Assembly (NCBI RefSeq): GCF_948329825.1
Contig: NZ_CAOJCM010000009.1
Location: 1-64,000, forward strand
Direction: 5' to 3'
Source: Paenibacillus sp. JJ-100
Lineage (GTDB): Bacteria > Bacillota > Bacilli > Paenibacillales > Paenibacillaceae
Length of the DNA: 64,000 nt
Part shown: piece by piece, positions 34,943-43,405 of the stretch
How positions within the stretch are numbered: position 1 is the stretch's first letter
Layout of the letters: each line of letters starts with the position of its first letter
Notes under the pieces: generated by a model
The model's input: the letters and a program-made list of their open reading frames with translations, nothing else
The model's database searches: none
What the model was told of the DNA's origin: nothing
Position numbers and translations under genes: made by a program

Positions 34943-36250
34943 ATGACAACGATTAAAGTGACCCCTGAACAGCTGCTGTCCGTTTCAAAACAGTTCACAG
35001 CGGCCCAAAGCCAAGTTTCCCAGATGAATCAAATCTTAAAACAACAGCTGTTCGAGATAGAAAGGCAATGGAACGGGAGCACCAAGGAACGGTTTTATGC
35101 CGATTTCATCGCAGCACAACGAGTGATGGATAACTTCAGTTCATTATCTCTATCGATAGCCGTAACGCTTGAAAAACATGCTGAAAAATTCAGATTAGCG
35201 GATCAGAAGGTTGCCCAGACTTTTGATATCCACTGTGTGCCACCTCCACCAGATGAATGCAGGGCACCCACTGTAGATAATCGTGATTTTTTTCAAAAAT
35301 CGGGGGATAGTTTAGCAGAGCTGGGTACGGCCATTCTTGAAGCTGCAGATGATCGTTACCAAAAGCGTTATGATAGTGTCGGAGGATTTCTAGATTATTG
35401 GACATTCGGTATTCCGAGTGGCCTGGTTCAAGGATATGTCGATCGGGCAGATAAGGCATTTAATTCTCCGAATGATACGGCTAACTGGCTGACATTTGGT
35501 ATCCATGGTACAATCCGTGAAGCCGTATTTCCCACGAATGCCTGGTCTAGCGAGCACTGGGCCAATATGATCGGCATGGGAGGAATGATGGTCGGAGGCG
35601 GTTTTACCGCCAAGATGCTCAAACCACATAATATGCTGACATCGTCAGGGGGCGGCACCAAGATTGGTGCTTTTAACCAACGGCCTGGAACGGGACAGAT
35701 GACGGAAAATGGTAAGATCGCTCGAACAGGAGCAGAATGGGATGAGTACTTACGTTCAAAATATGGTGATGATAATGTTACATGGGTGAATAAAAATAGT
35801 TTTGAGTATTTGGACGGTTTTGACGATCATCTAATAAATGCACAAAGTATTGTAAGGAAAAAGAATAAGGGGGTTGTCGGAGGTCACAATTTAGAAAGTT
35901 TCGAAAGGATTTTAACAGACCAAGGTTGGAATCTTGAGGACCTTATTGTTTCGAAAACACCACATCCCACAATTTCTGGAGTCATTGAAATTAATTATAG
36001 AATTCCGGCACTTGATAGGGAATTGAAAGTAATAGCTGATCAGTACAAAAATATTCCAAGTCCTAAGACTGTATATGATCCAAGTGTAATTTCAAATGAT
36101 CAAATGATACAATGGGGAAAAGAAGCGATGGCGAGTGGAGAAATTGTGGTTAGGGAGATTCGTGGAACAGCATCGAACGGACTAAAATTCACAGGATATC
36201 TTGATGAAAATGGAAAGGTAACTAACTTCTTTCCGACGATATCAGAATAA
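34943..36250 (+). CDS. WXG100-EndoU polymorphic toxin (predicted type VII-secreted ribonuclease)
   Basis: 435 aa three-part effector. Residues 1-95 form a WXG100-like helical hairpin with W43-N-G at the turn (IKVTPEQLLSVSKQFT start), the module exported by Firmicute type VII (ESX/Yuk) systems. Residues about 125-250 are a glycine-rich pretoxin region (FLDYWTFGIPSGLVQGY, WANMIGMGGMMVGGG). The C-terminal 150 residues match bacterial EndoU nucleases: catalytic H315 in VGGHNLESF, H341 in KTPHPTISG, K375 in PKTVYDPS, and the closing GTASNGLKFTGYLDENG. EndoU toxins cleave RNA, often tRNA, in competing cells. GAGGT lies 5 nt upstream of the ATG. No secretion genes are in the window. The immunity gene follows at once. 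Confidence 0.9.
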   Translation: MTTIKVTPEQLLSVSKQFTAAQSQVSQMNQILKQQLFEIERQWNGSTKERFYADFIAAQRVMDNFSSLSLSIAVTLEKHAEKFRLADQKVAQTFDIHCVPPPPDECRAPTVDNRDFFQKSGDSLAELGTAILEAADDRYQKRYDSVGGFLDYWTFGIPSGLVQGYVDRADKAFNSPNDTANWLTFGIHGTIREAVFPTNAWSSEHWANMIGMGGMMVGGGFTAKMLKPHNMLTSSGGGTKIGAFNQRPGTGQMTENGKIARTGAEWDEYLRSKYGDDNVTWVNKNSFEYLDGFDDHLINAQSIVRKKNKGVVGGHNLESFERILTDQGWNLEDLIVSKTPHPTISGVIEINYRIPALDRELKVIADQYKNIPSPKTVYDPSVISNDQMIQWGKEAMASGEIVVREIRGTASNGLKFTGYLDENGKVTNFFPTISE

Positions 36251-36269
36251 TCTCTAGGAGGTTGATTTG

Positions 36270-36635
36270 ATGAATGCCAAATTAACAGAAAAAGAGTTAA
36301 TAGATATGTATTATCGACATCTTGAGGGGAAATATTTTTTAGATGCACTTAAAAAATATTGCAATGGAGAAGGGTTTGGTGGTAGTGAGAGTGTTTGGTG
36401 TGTTTTTGCTGGTGAGTTAGATGAATGGGAAGAAGGTTATTTCGGAGATACGGGGGTTTGTTATTTTTTTGATTATCCTGCGGTAGAGAATGATCAGACA
36501 GTTATATTGGATTACTCCTCTTTTTATCAGTATCTAAAGGAAGCAAGTATAGACTATCTAAAGAGGAATCCAAACGTAAAGGATGAGGTGGAAGCTCGAC
36601 TAGTAGAAATCAAGCAAAAGTTCAATATTGCATAA
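36270..36635 (+). CDS. immunity protein for the EndoU toxin (CdiI-like)
   Basis: 121 aa acidic cytosolic protein placed 19 nt after the toxin stop, the standard position of a cognate immunity gene. Its start ELTEKELIDMYYRHLEGKYF-like region and the FFDYPAVEN segment resemble the ribonuclease toxin immunity protein CdiI family found with EndoU CdiA tails. It presumably binds the EndoU domain and protects the producer. AGGAGG lies 8 nt before the ATG at 36270; the in-frame TTG one codon earlier is less well placed. The strong acidity fits binding to a basic nuclease. Family by eye, pairing by context. Confidence 0.8.
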   Translation: MNAKLTEKELIDMYYRHLEGKYFLDALKKYCNGEGFGGSESVWCVFAGELDEWEEGYFGDTGVCYFFDYPAVENDQTVILDYSSFYQYLKEASIDYLKRNPNVKDEVEARLVEIKQKFNIA

Positions 36636-36851
36636 GTTTGGTAAGAATATACCTAACTTATAGCATTACTAGGTAGATATAATAGTTAAACTTATTTTCT
36701 ATGATTTTTTAAAAACAGATATAATTAATTTAATTTTATACTCAAAAATTGCTAAAGAGTTACATCTATCAGGTTGATTATGGTCAGATATTGCCATGAT
36801 TGACCTTTTTTATTGTGCACGAATCCGAAACGAACATGCACTATGTTTATC

Positions 36852-37164
36852 ATGACAAGAAAGCTACGTCGTCGTGCTAAATGGTTTAGTGCTACACAAG
36901 CTATAAAAGGAGGAGAGACTGTTATAGGGCATGCTCTACAAAAAATGCGCAGTAGGGAACCCTGATTTGGGGACAAGTTAGAGGTGGGTCTAAACAAATT
37001 AATCAGATAGCATGGAAGCATTTAGAGGAAATTATCAATCCTCCCGGAGATTTCGTTAAAGTTACAAACGCTAGGGGAATCACATTCCTAGAAAAGAAAC
37101 TAGCTGTGGTCGGGGAGTAAGACTAAATCAAGACGGGACATTTAAGGGCTTTATTGACCAATAA
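36852..37164 (+). pseudogene. frameshifted orphan toxin C-terminal fragment
   Basis: Three short reading frames join into one toxin tail: frame 1 from 36852 gives AKWFSATQAIKGGETVIGHALQK; after about 36962 the next frame gives IWGQVRGGSKQINQIAWKHL and FVKVTNARGITFLEKK; after about 37106 a third gives DGRGVRLNQDGTFKGFIDQ and a stop at 37162. One missing base at each junction restores a continuous protein. This pattern (GHAL...W...HLEEII..PG.F...FLEK...GRG.RLN.DGTFKGFID) is one I recognise from C-terminal tails of Bacillus LXG/YeeF-type toxins; the exact toxin class is not asserted. It has no N-terminal secretion module, so it is a displaced and decayed tail. The immunity-like gene 14 nt downstream is intact. 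Confidence 0.75.
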
Positions 37165-37178
37165 AAGGAGTGGAGCGT

Positions 37179-37688
37179 TTGGAATATCTTGAAATTATAC
37201 TAGAGGACTTCCGAAAAGATGAGTTAGACAAGTTTATTTCGAAACTTAAAATTAACTTGGCAGAAGTCAAGTCCTCCCATTTCTTTGACAACAATAGTGG
37301 AGCAGATATTGAATTTCATCAAATCAAAAGTTTCAGGGACGTACTTTCGCCGATTGGAACGGGAAATGTGTTTTTGAAGCAAGTTGAAATAGGGTGTAGT
37401 ATAAAAAACGTGATGATAATATTTTCCTTTAATAAAGAATTAGAAGATATTACATTTAATTTTTCAGAGAATGAGCTATATGAAGGCGAGAGTTCTGATG
37501 CAAGACTCAACGTAAAAAAAATATTAGAAACACTAGTAGGTCTAAAAGATAAATTCAATATTTCAAATATCAGAATTGGTTTTGAGCCTGCATCTGACGA
37601 TGACACTTGTATAGTGAAGATTGGTCAGGAAGCAGTTGATTTAGAGAGTGCCGTACAACCTATCTTGAGCTATTATTCAAAACTTTAA
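37179..37688 (+). CDS. probable immunity protein for the orphan toxin tail
   Basis: 169 aa cytosolic, acidic protein without recognised family. It begins 14 nt after the stop of the decayed toxin tail, with AAGGAG 8 nt before a TTG start at 37179; the GTG at 37170 overlaps that site. Polymorphic toxin loci commonly keep intact immunity genes behind broken toxin tails, because they still protect against neighbours carrying the active toxin. That role is inferred from order and composition, not from homology. A terminator-like hairpin lies 250 bp downstream. Confidence 0.7.
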   Translation: MEYLEIILEDFRKDELDKFISKLKINLAEVKSSHFFDNNSGADIEFHQIKSFRDVLSPIGTGNVFLKQVEIGCSIKNVMIIFSFNKELEDITFNFSENELYEGESSDARLNVKKILETLVGLKDKFNISNIRIGFEPASDDDTCIVKIGQEAVDLESAVQPILSYYSKL

Positions 37689-37937
37689 GGAGCGTAACCG
37701 CCCTATTAGAATTCTTTTGTTGGCGAGGATTCCAGTGCTGAATGAACCTATACACTACTCAACCAATAAAATATAGCCCTTATAATCTCGTATAGAGATT
37801 TCTAAATTTGTGGGTTATCTCAGTTCAAATTTCTAACTCACTAATTGAGGAGATTTCATATTAAAAATGTGGTCAATATTAACTAAGCGTTGTTGTGATG
37901 ACAAACGAGTTATAGCCTTGTAAGTGAGTCAATCAAA

Positions 37938-37972
37938 CAAAGACGTTTCTGTTTAGAAACATCCTTGTTTTG
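37938..37972 (+). terminator. imperfect terminator after the toxin island
   Basis: CAAAGACGTTTCT / AGAAACATCCTTG stem with two mismatches and a 4-nt loop, then TTTTG nearby. The gap 37689-37989 is AT-rich and holds nothing else I can support. Confidence 0.5.
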
Positions 37973-37989
37973 TGTTCGACTGGATCCTG

Positions 37990-38400
37990 CTAGGTAGTTA
38001 TTGTTGTTGTATTCGTGGACTGTCTTCGAAGATAGTTTTTACTGGGACTGTGGAGAAGGATGGTGAGAATTGCAAAAAGATAAGTTAGAATGGTCAAAAC
38101 ATCGTTCGAAGAGGATACTTTAAGAAGACCAATAACAAGAATAATCAGGATTGTTTTATACCATTTACAGCTAATAGAAATGACAGCTAAAAACGCAGGA
38201 ACAAATGCAACATAGATACTGGCTTCGGCAGCCCCAAAAGCATAATATAAACTTTCGGACTTGGTATCGAGATATAAAAAATTGGCCTCCGCATCCCGTA
38301 TTCTAATTTGTAGCTGCACCATCGAATAGACCAAAACGATTACTTTCAAACTCAGTAAAGCTCGAACCACATGCAACATTACAGGCATCTTCATCTTCAT
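37990..38400 (-). CDS. hypothetical membrane protein
   Basis: 136 aa with about four hydrophobic segments (LLSLKVIVLVYSMVQL, YYAFGAAEASIYVAFVPAFLAVISI, TILIILVIGLLKV, LTILTYLFAILTILL) and a short polar Thr-rich tail. No family recognised. The start is one of three closely spaced Met codons (MKMKMPVM); GGAGA lies about 12 nt upstream of the first. The AT-rich composition and position beside the toxin island suggest an accessory gene. Could be a membrane immunity protein, but nothing supports that beyond location. Confidence 0.6.
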   Translation of the reverse strand: MKMKMPVMLHVVRALLSLKVIVLVYSMVQLQIRIRDAEANFLYLDTKSESLYYAFGAAEASIYVAFVPAFLAVISISCKWYKTILIILVIGLLKVSSSNDVLTILTYLFAILTILLHSPSKNYLRRQSTNTTTITT

Positions 38401-38535
38401 TCAATCAGCTTTCTCCAGTTCCTATGTATATTATTTTCCTCAATTATACTTTTTAATAAACGAATAACATATTAGACTTAGGTATGGAATCTCATGAACT
38501 CTCATTCGTAAATGTGTAGGTGTTACCTGACTCAA

Positions 38536-38608
38536 CATGTCCACTTCGAAGATCGTCTGAAGCTTGCGGCGAAGCTAGGTGCAATTCCGGTCAACGGGCA
38601 TCTAGGAT
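38536..38608 (+). pseudogene. possible relic of a zinc-type alcohol dehydrogenase gene
   Basis: One frame reads HVHFEDRLKLAAKLGAIPVNG, similar to the NAD-binding strand-helix of zinc-type MDR alcohol dehydrogenases (HVPERLELARKLGA-like). It has no start and no continuation on either side, within the 248-bp gap between two leftward genes. Weak evidence from about 21 residues. Confidence 0.25.
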
Positions 38609-38648
38609 ATCTAAGGCACTTAAGGTCTAAAGCTATGCATATCCATTC

Positions 38649-39416
38649 TTATAAACGATTCAGCTGTGTGGTGTATAGATGATTGCGAAATTCAGTTGGC
38701 GTGTTCCCCTCGTGCTGCTTGAAGGTGCGCAAAAACAGCTTGTAATCACGAAAGCCGCATTGGGCAGCGATCTCTTTCACACTGGCGTTGGTATTGAGCA
38801 GCAACCGTTTGGCACGGCGCATGCGTTCAGTGAGGATATATGTTTTGAGTCCGACACCTTTTTCCTGCTTTACCATTTTGGAGATATAGTCCTTATTGAA
38901 GTTAAAGTTCTCTGCAATCTCACTCACCGTAATGTTCAGATGCAGATGAATATCGACCCATTTGCAGATGTGGTCTACCACGGCGTTATGTGGCCGATGG
39001 TCTGAGTGCAGGTTACGCTCCAGTTCCTTGAGCAGTAATAACGCTGCGGCATCCGCCTCTTCGGGAGAGAAGGATGAGACATGTAACAGTTGCTTGAACA
39101 ATTGATTAGCCATAGATGGAACCTGAATCGTTGAATGAGTTGGAAAATCACCCAATAGGCCAGGTGCCGTCCCATAATGTATCCAATAGAAGCTCACAGG
39201 AGCATCACTGATCTGATAACCATAATGCGTCCGGCCCGCCCTCAAAAATAACAAATCATCCGCACGAACAACGTATCGCTCGTTATCCTCGGCAATGTAC
39301 ATCTCACCTTCCAGCATCAAAATGATCTCATGAACCGGCATACTTCGGCGCATATGACTCCAGTTACCTTCCGATATGAATTTTCCACATAAATAATGTT
39401 CCACTGATTTTGACAT
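38649..39416 (-). CDS. AraC family transcriptional regulator
   Basis: 255 aa. The N-terminal half is a cupin-like sensing domain (PVHEIILMLEGEMYIAEDNERYVVRADDLLFLRAG), the C-terminal 100 residues an AraC double helix-turn-helix (ITVSEIAENFNFNKDYISKMVKQEKG, then VKEIAAQCGFRDYKLFLRTFKQHEGNTPTEFR). This build is typical for sugar-responsive regulators. It diverges from the arabinofuranosidase gene, 204 bp apart, and probably controls it in response to an arabinose-containing sugar (inference). Confidence 0.9.
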   Translation of the reverse strand: MSKSVEHYLCGKFISEGNWSHMRRSMPVHEIILMLEGEMYIAEDNERYVVRADDLLFLRAGRTHYGYQISDAPVSFYWIHYGTAPGLLGDFPTHSTIQVPSMANQLFKQLLHVSSFSPEEADAAALLLLKELERNLHSDHRPHNAVVDHICKWVDIHLHLNITVSEIAENFNFNKDYISKMVKQEKGVGLKTYILTERMRRAKRLLLNTNASVKEIAAQCGFRDYKLFLRTFKQHEGNTPTEFRNHLYTTQLNRL

Positions 39417-39620
39417 AGGACGGATTTATCCACCTTTTCTTGGATTCTGAGTCTGCTGTAATTGTAGTTTATTTGATAACATGGGGACATTCAAGGGTGG
39501 AAGCTAGAGGGGATGGAAGTGGAGGAGATCGGAGAAGATCACGGATTTTACCCTCCTCTGCTGAAATCAATCCTACCTGAAAAAAGAAAAAATACATAAG
39601 CCGAAGGAGCGAGCTGCCGC

Positions 39621-41939
39621 ATGATCGATACGAAAAAAGGATTCTTGGGCCCTGCACATGTGAATTTGCTAAAAGGCCCTTTTCAAACGTCACAGCAGAC
39701 CGGAGAACATTACTTGTTATCTCTGGACATTGACCGTTTTCTGGCTCCATGTTATGAAGCTCATGGGTTAACACCACGCAAGGAACGCTATGCAGGCTGG
39801 GAAGCTCGCTCGATCAGCGGACACTCCCTTGGGCACTATATGTCGGCTCTCGCGGTGACGTATCAGGCCACCGGGAATGCTACGTTGAAGCAGACGCTCG
39901 ATTATGCTGTTACCGAACTGGCTGCGATCCAACAGGCGACAGGCAGCGGATACATTGGCGGTTTGTCTGAAGAAGCTTTCCGTATCGCCTTCCGTGCAGA
40001 ACACATCGGTGGATTTAACATCGGTGAATATTGGGTTCCGTGGTACAGCGTGCACAAAATTTATCGTGGTCTGATTGATGCTTATCAATTGACGGGCAAT
40101 GAGCAGGCGCTTGAGGTGGTTACACGTTTTGCGGACTGGGCAGTGGAGGGACTAAATACCATGACCGAGGAGCAGATCCAGACGATGCTGCTGTGCGAGC
40201 ATGGCGGGATGAACGAAGTGTTTGCCCAATTGTACGGAATTACCGGAAACTCCGCCTATCTGAAAGCAGCCCAGCAATTTACGCATCAACTCATTTTGGA
40301 GCCATTAGAGCAACAACGGGATGAGCTACAGGGGAGACATGCCAATACCCAGATCCCCAAAGTGATCGGCGCAGCCGAAATCTATAATCAAGACCCTGGG
40401 CAGACGAAGTACCGGACAGCAGCACAATTTTTCTGGGATACCACCGTGAAGCATCGTTCTTATGTCTTTGGCGCGACGAGCATATCTGAGCATTATGAGG
40501 CAAAGGGCATGGAGAGCCTTGGCATCAAAACCGGAGAGAGCTGCTGTACCCACAACATGATGCACTTGACGAAGCAACTGTTTGCATGGAACCCGGACAG
40601 TGCCTACATGGACTACTATGAGAACGCTGTCTATAACCACATTCTTGGCACGCAAGACCCGGATACGGGCAATAAAACGTACTTTGCCTCTACCCTGCAA
40701 GGGCATTACAAAATCTACGGGACACGCGATACCGCATGGTGGTGCTGCACTGGATCTGGCATGGAGAACCCGGGCAAGTATGCGGAGGCCATCTATTATG
40801 AGGATGCGCAAGACTTGTACGTGAACCTGTATATTGCCTCGGAGCTGGAATGGGCTGCACAGGGGCTTACACTGAAGCTGGATACCGACTTCCCTTATTC
40901 GGAAAAAGGTACCCTGACGATCACCGAAGGCACGGCCTTGGCTCGTCTAAGATTACGTGTACCGTCCTGGCTCCAGGAGCCGATGACGGTAACAGTTAAC
41001 GGGGATACGGCCCAGTCGTATACACGTCTGGAACCCGGCTACCTGTCCATCGACCGCACTTGGGTGGTGGGCGATGTCATTACCCTTACGCTGCCGATGG
41101 CACTGCGTAAATATACAGCTAGAGACGATGCTCACAAGGTGGCTTTCCTATATGGCCCGATTGTGCTTGCTGGTGCGCTCGGTAGCGAAGAGCTTCCCGA
41201 GGACACGATTATCGACGAGACTGCGCTGAATCCGAAGACGGCATCTGTTCCCGTGATTCGTACCGAGGAAGAGGATATAAGCCAGTGGATCAGGGTTGTT
41301 AATCAGGGGACACTTACGTTTGAGTTGAGCGAGGAAGTGACGTCTACCGGGGAAGCCGTAAAGCTCATTCCGTTCTATGATGTGCATCACGAGTTCTACA
41401 CGGTGTATTGGGCGTTGAACGATGAAGGGGATGCACGGGAGAAAGCACTGAATGATATCACTATCGACAGCGTACAGCCGGATGGTCAGCAGGATGAGAT
41501 TGGACATCAACTGGAGAGCAACTGCCGTACGGAACAATTCAATGGCTCCAGTACAGATGGCCGTAACAAGCTGTATATGTGGCGAGAGGCGTATGGCACG
41601 CAAGATGCAGAATTCAGCTACCGATTGGCCGTAAACTCGGATGCTATGAACTATTTATGTGTAGCCTACTGGGGCGGGGATTTCCTACATTTTAAACGAG
41701 AAGATGTTCGGTATGAGAGACAATTTAGCATTTTGGTGGAAGGTGTCATTGTGGGCGAACAGCGCATTCATATGAACAAGATCGGCGAGGTATTCTATGT
41801 CAGCTACGAGATTCCAGAAGAGATCACGAGAGGTAAGGAGAGTGTAAGAGTTGCATTCCAAGCAAACGGGGAGAACGGCTGTGCCGGGAAGGTAACAGAG
41901 GTTCGAACTACACGCTGTAGACCGGAATCTTTAGTGTGA
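39621..41939 (+). CDS. glycoside hydrolase family 127/146 beta-L-arabinofuranosidase
   Basis: Releases beta-linked L-arabinofuranose from plant glycans. 772 aa, no signal peptide, so it acts on imported oligosaccharides. The (alpha/alpha)6 barrel carries the family motifs: GWEARSISGHSLGHYMSALA, EYWVPWYSVHKIYRGL, LLCEHGGMNEVFAQLYG (conserved Glu) and TGESCCTHNMMHL and WWCCTGSGMENPGKYAE, where clustered Cys bind zinc and one acts as the nucleophile in characterised members. A beta-sandwich region follows from about 430. AAGGAG lies 11 nt upstream. Divergent AraC gene. GH127 versus GH146 cannot be settled by eye. Confidence 0.9.
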   Translation: MIDTKKGFLGPAHVNLLKGPFQTSQQTGEHYLLSLDIDRFLAPCYEAHGLTPRKERYAGWEARSISGHSLGHYMSALAVTYQATGNATLKQTLDYAVTELAAIQQATGSGYIGGLSEEAFRIAFRAEHIGGFNIGEYWVPWYSVHKIYRGLIDAYQLTGNEQALEVVTRFADWAVEGLNTMTEEQIQTMLLCEHGGMNEVFAQLYGITGNSAYLKAAQQFTHQLILEPLEQQRDELQGRHANTQIPKVIGAAEIYNQDPGQTKYRTAAQFFWDTTVKHRSYVFGATSISEHYEAKGMESLGIKTGESCCTHNMMHLTKQLFAWNPDSAYMDYYENAVYNHILGTQDPDTGNKTYFASTLQGHYKIYGTRDTAWWCCTGSGMENPGKYAEAIYYEDAQDLYVNLYIASELEWAAQGLTLKLDTDFPYSEKGTLTITEGTALARLRLRVPSWLQEPMTVTVNGDTAQSYTRLEPGYLSIDRTWVVGDVITLTLPMALRKYTARDDAHKVAFLYGPIVLAGALGSEELPEDTIIDETALNPKTASVPVIRTEEEDISQWIRVVNQGTLTFELSEEVTSTGEAVKLIPFYDVHHEFYTVYWALNDEGDAREKALNDITIDSVQPDGQQDEIGHQLESNCRTEQFNGSSTDGRNKLYMWREAYGTQDAEFSYRLAVNSDAMNYLCVAYWGGDFLHFKREDVRYERQFSILVEGVIVGEQRIHMNKIGEVFYVSYEIPEEITRGKESVRVAFQANGENGCAGKVTEVRTTRCRPESLV

Positions 41940-42087
41940 ACACTTATGCTTAGGGCGAAGAATCAATCCTATGTTCGATATGAAATGCCGTTCATGCATT
42001 GATATAATGGACGGAGTATAGTGCCATACGATGAGGTGCAAAACAAAAGATAATTAAAGCAAATGCTAATAAAAAAGGAGGTGGGTC

Positions 42088-42651
42088 GTGTCAAAACCTG
42101 ATAATACTGGCGTATATCGCTATGAGGATTGGCTAACTTGGGATGGGCCGTGGGAATTGATTAACGGAAAGGCATATAACATGTCTCCTACACCGACCTC
42201 CTTACACCAGTTTATAGTCGGTGAGTTGCACTTTGCTTTACGAACATTTTTTCAAAATCGAAAATGTTATGTATTTGTTGCCCCCTTTGATGTTTTTTTC
42301 AGCGAAAGTGAACAATATGACATGCCAGATCATGTCGTGCAACCGGATCTTTCCGTGGTATGTTCTAATGATCAAATTTCTAAAAAAGGTTGCCATGGAG
42401 CCCCCTCACTTATCATAGAAGTGTTATCGCCTTCAACGGCACTCAAAGATTTTAATGAAAAATTTAATCTATATCAAAAATATGGTGTGAATGAATATTG
42501 GATTGTTGATCCAGGTAATCAGACGGTTCATGTGTACACATTGGAGGATGGCCGATATCAGACCCGTCACTTGTTTTCAGAACAAGAAACGATACAATCT
42601 GTCTTATATCCTGACCTGAGCATTCCGCTGGATGTACTCTTCAAACTTTGA
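42088..42651 (+). CDS. Uma2 family (DUF820) endonuclease-like protein
   Basis: 187 aa protein of the Uma2 family, which has a PD-(D/E)XK restriction-nuclease fold. Landmarks: WELINGKAYNMSPTPTSLHQ, VVQPDLSVVC (catalytic Asp), GAPSLIIEVLSPSTALKD (the E-x-L-SPST block with the catalytic Glu), KFNLYQKYGVNEYWIVDP. The biological role of this family is not established. The GTG at 42088 is chosen because AAGGAGGTGG is 5-6 nt upstream. Monocistronic with its own terminator. Confidence 0.88.
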   Translation: MSKPDNTGVYRYEDWLTWDGPWELINGKAYNMSPTPTSLHQFIVGELHFALRTFFQNRKCYVFVAPFDVFFSESEQYDMPDHVVQPDLSVVCSNDQISKKGCHGAPSLIIEVLSPSTALKDFNEKFNLYQKYGVNEYWIVDPGNQTVHVYTLEDGRYQTRHLFSEQETIQSVLYPDLSIPLDVLFKL

Positions 42652-42676
42652 TAGTTCAGAAAAAGAAATAAACCTA

Positions 42677-42717
42677 CAAAAGACGAAAGGCAGGGTGTCT
42701 GCCGTTTCGTCTCTTTG
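42677..42717 (+). terminator. Uma2 gene terminator
   Basis: AGACGAAAGGCAG / CTGCCGTTTCGTCT stem (one bulge), followed by CTTTG. Moderate T run. Confidence 0.7.
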
Positions 42718-43077
42718 TCATGAGAAGAAGCGCGGTGTACATGATGCACAAGTCATATATGCTACATAAGTACCGCTAATAATTACTCACATGCTCCGCT
42801 TGGCGTGCATACTAACACAGGACCTTGCATTATTTTCTGCTTGCAACACATCCTCTCCAGTCTGCAAAGACAAGTCTGTTCAGACATATAAAAAATGACA
42901 CGCAACCCGATTTTCCACGTATTAACGGATAACATTTGATTTTCCACATGAAGGCAATCCCTGGTTGTTTATTGATCTATCCGATCTACAAGTAGCAAAG
43001 CTCGTTCTGTGTTGTCCCTGAAAGTGATAATGGGATAAGCCCGAACCACGTATATTACTATGACTGACCAGAACAAC

Positions 43078-43262
43078 GATATACGTAGCTCGTTGATGAT
43101 CAACACTAGCACCAGCGTATCCTTTTACACCAGCACTAACACTAGCATCAAGTCTAACTCTAACATCAACGCCAACTCCAAGTGTAACATCAACATCAAG
43201 TTCAACGTCTACACCAACATCGAGTTCAACATCTACACCAACATCTACGCCAATTTCTGCAC
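43078..43262. repeat. degenerate hexanucleotide low-complexity tract
   Basis: The plus strand runs in 6-nt steps built on AACATC, AACTCC, TACACC and AAGTTC. Its clearest part is two adjacent 24-nt units starting GTTCAACGTC and GTTCAACATC. The minus strand reads as alternating Val and Asp/Gly/Glu, the plus strand as Asn/Thr/Ser-rich peptide. Neither reading has a convincing ribosome binding site. It fills the middle of the 754-bp gap 42652-43405, whose other parts show no gene. Confidence 0.75.
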
Positions 43263-43405
43263 AAATATTTACATCATAACCCACCTGATTTCCAATCCTA
43301 TCCACCTGAGAGCGTTCACATCATGTACAATAACAATATGAATAACAGGAAATAAACGACAATGATCTACAGTAAATAACATATAAGGAGGCCTAAGGAT
43401 CGACC

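Noticed and set aside
43078..43262. CRISPR array
   Set aside because: The repetition has a 6-nt period without regular 30-40-nt repeats separated by unique spacers, and no cas genes are present.
42922..43305. Minus-strand 127-residue Val/Asp repeat protein, and the plus-strand Asn/Thr-rich ORF opposite it
   Set aside because: Both arise from the same hexanucleotide-periodic tract. Neither has a ribosome binding site or a recognisable domain, so I list the tract as a repeat.
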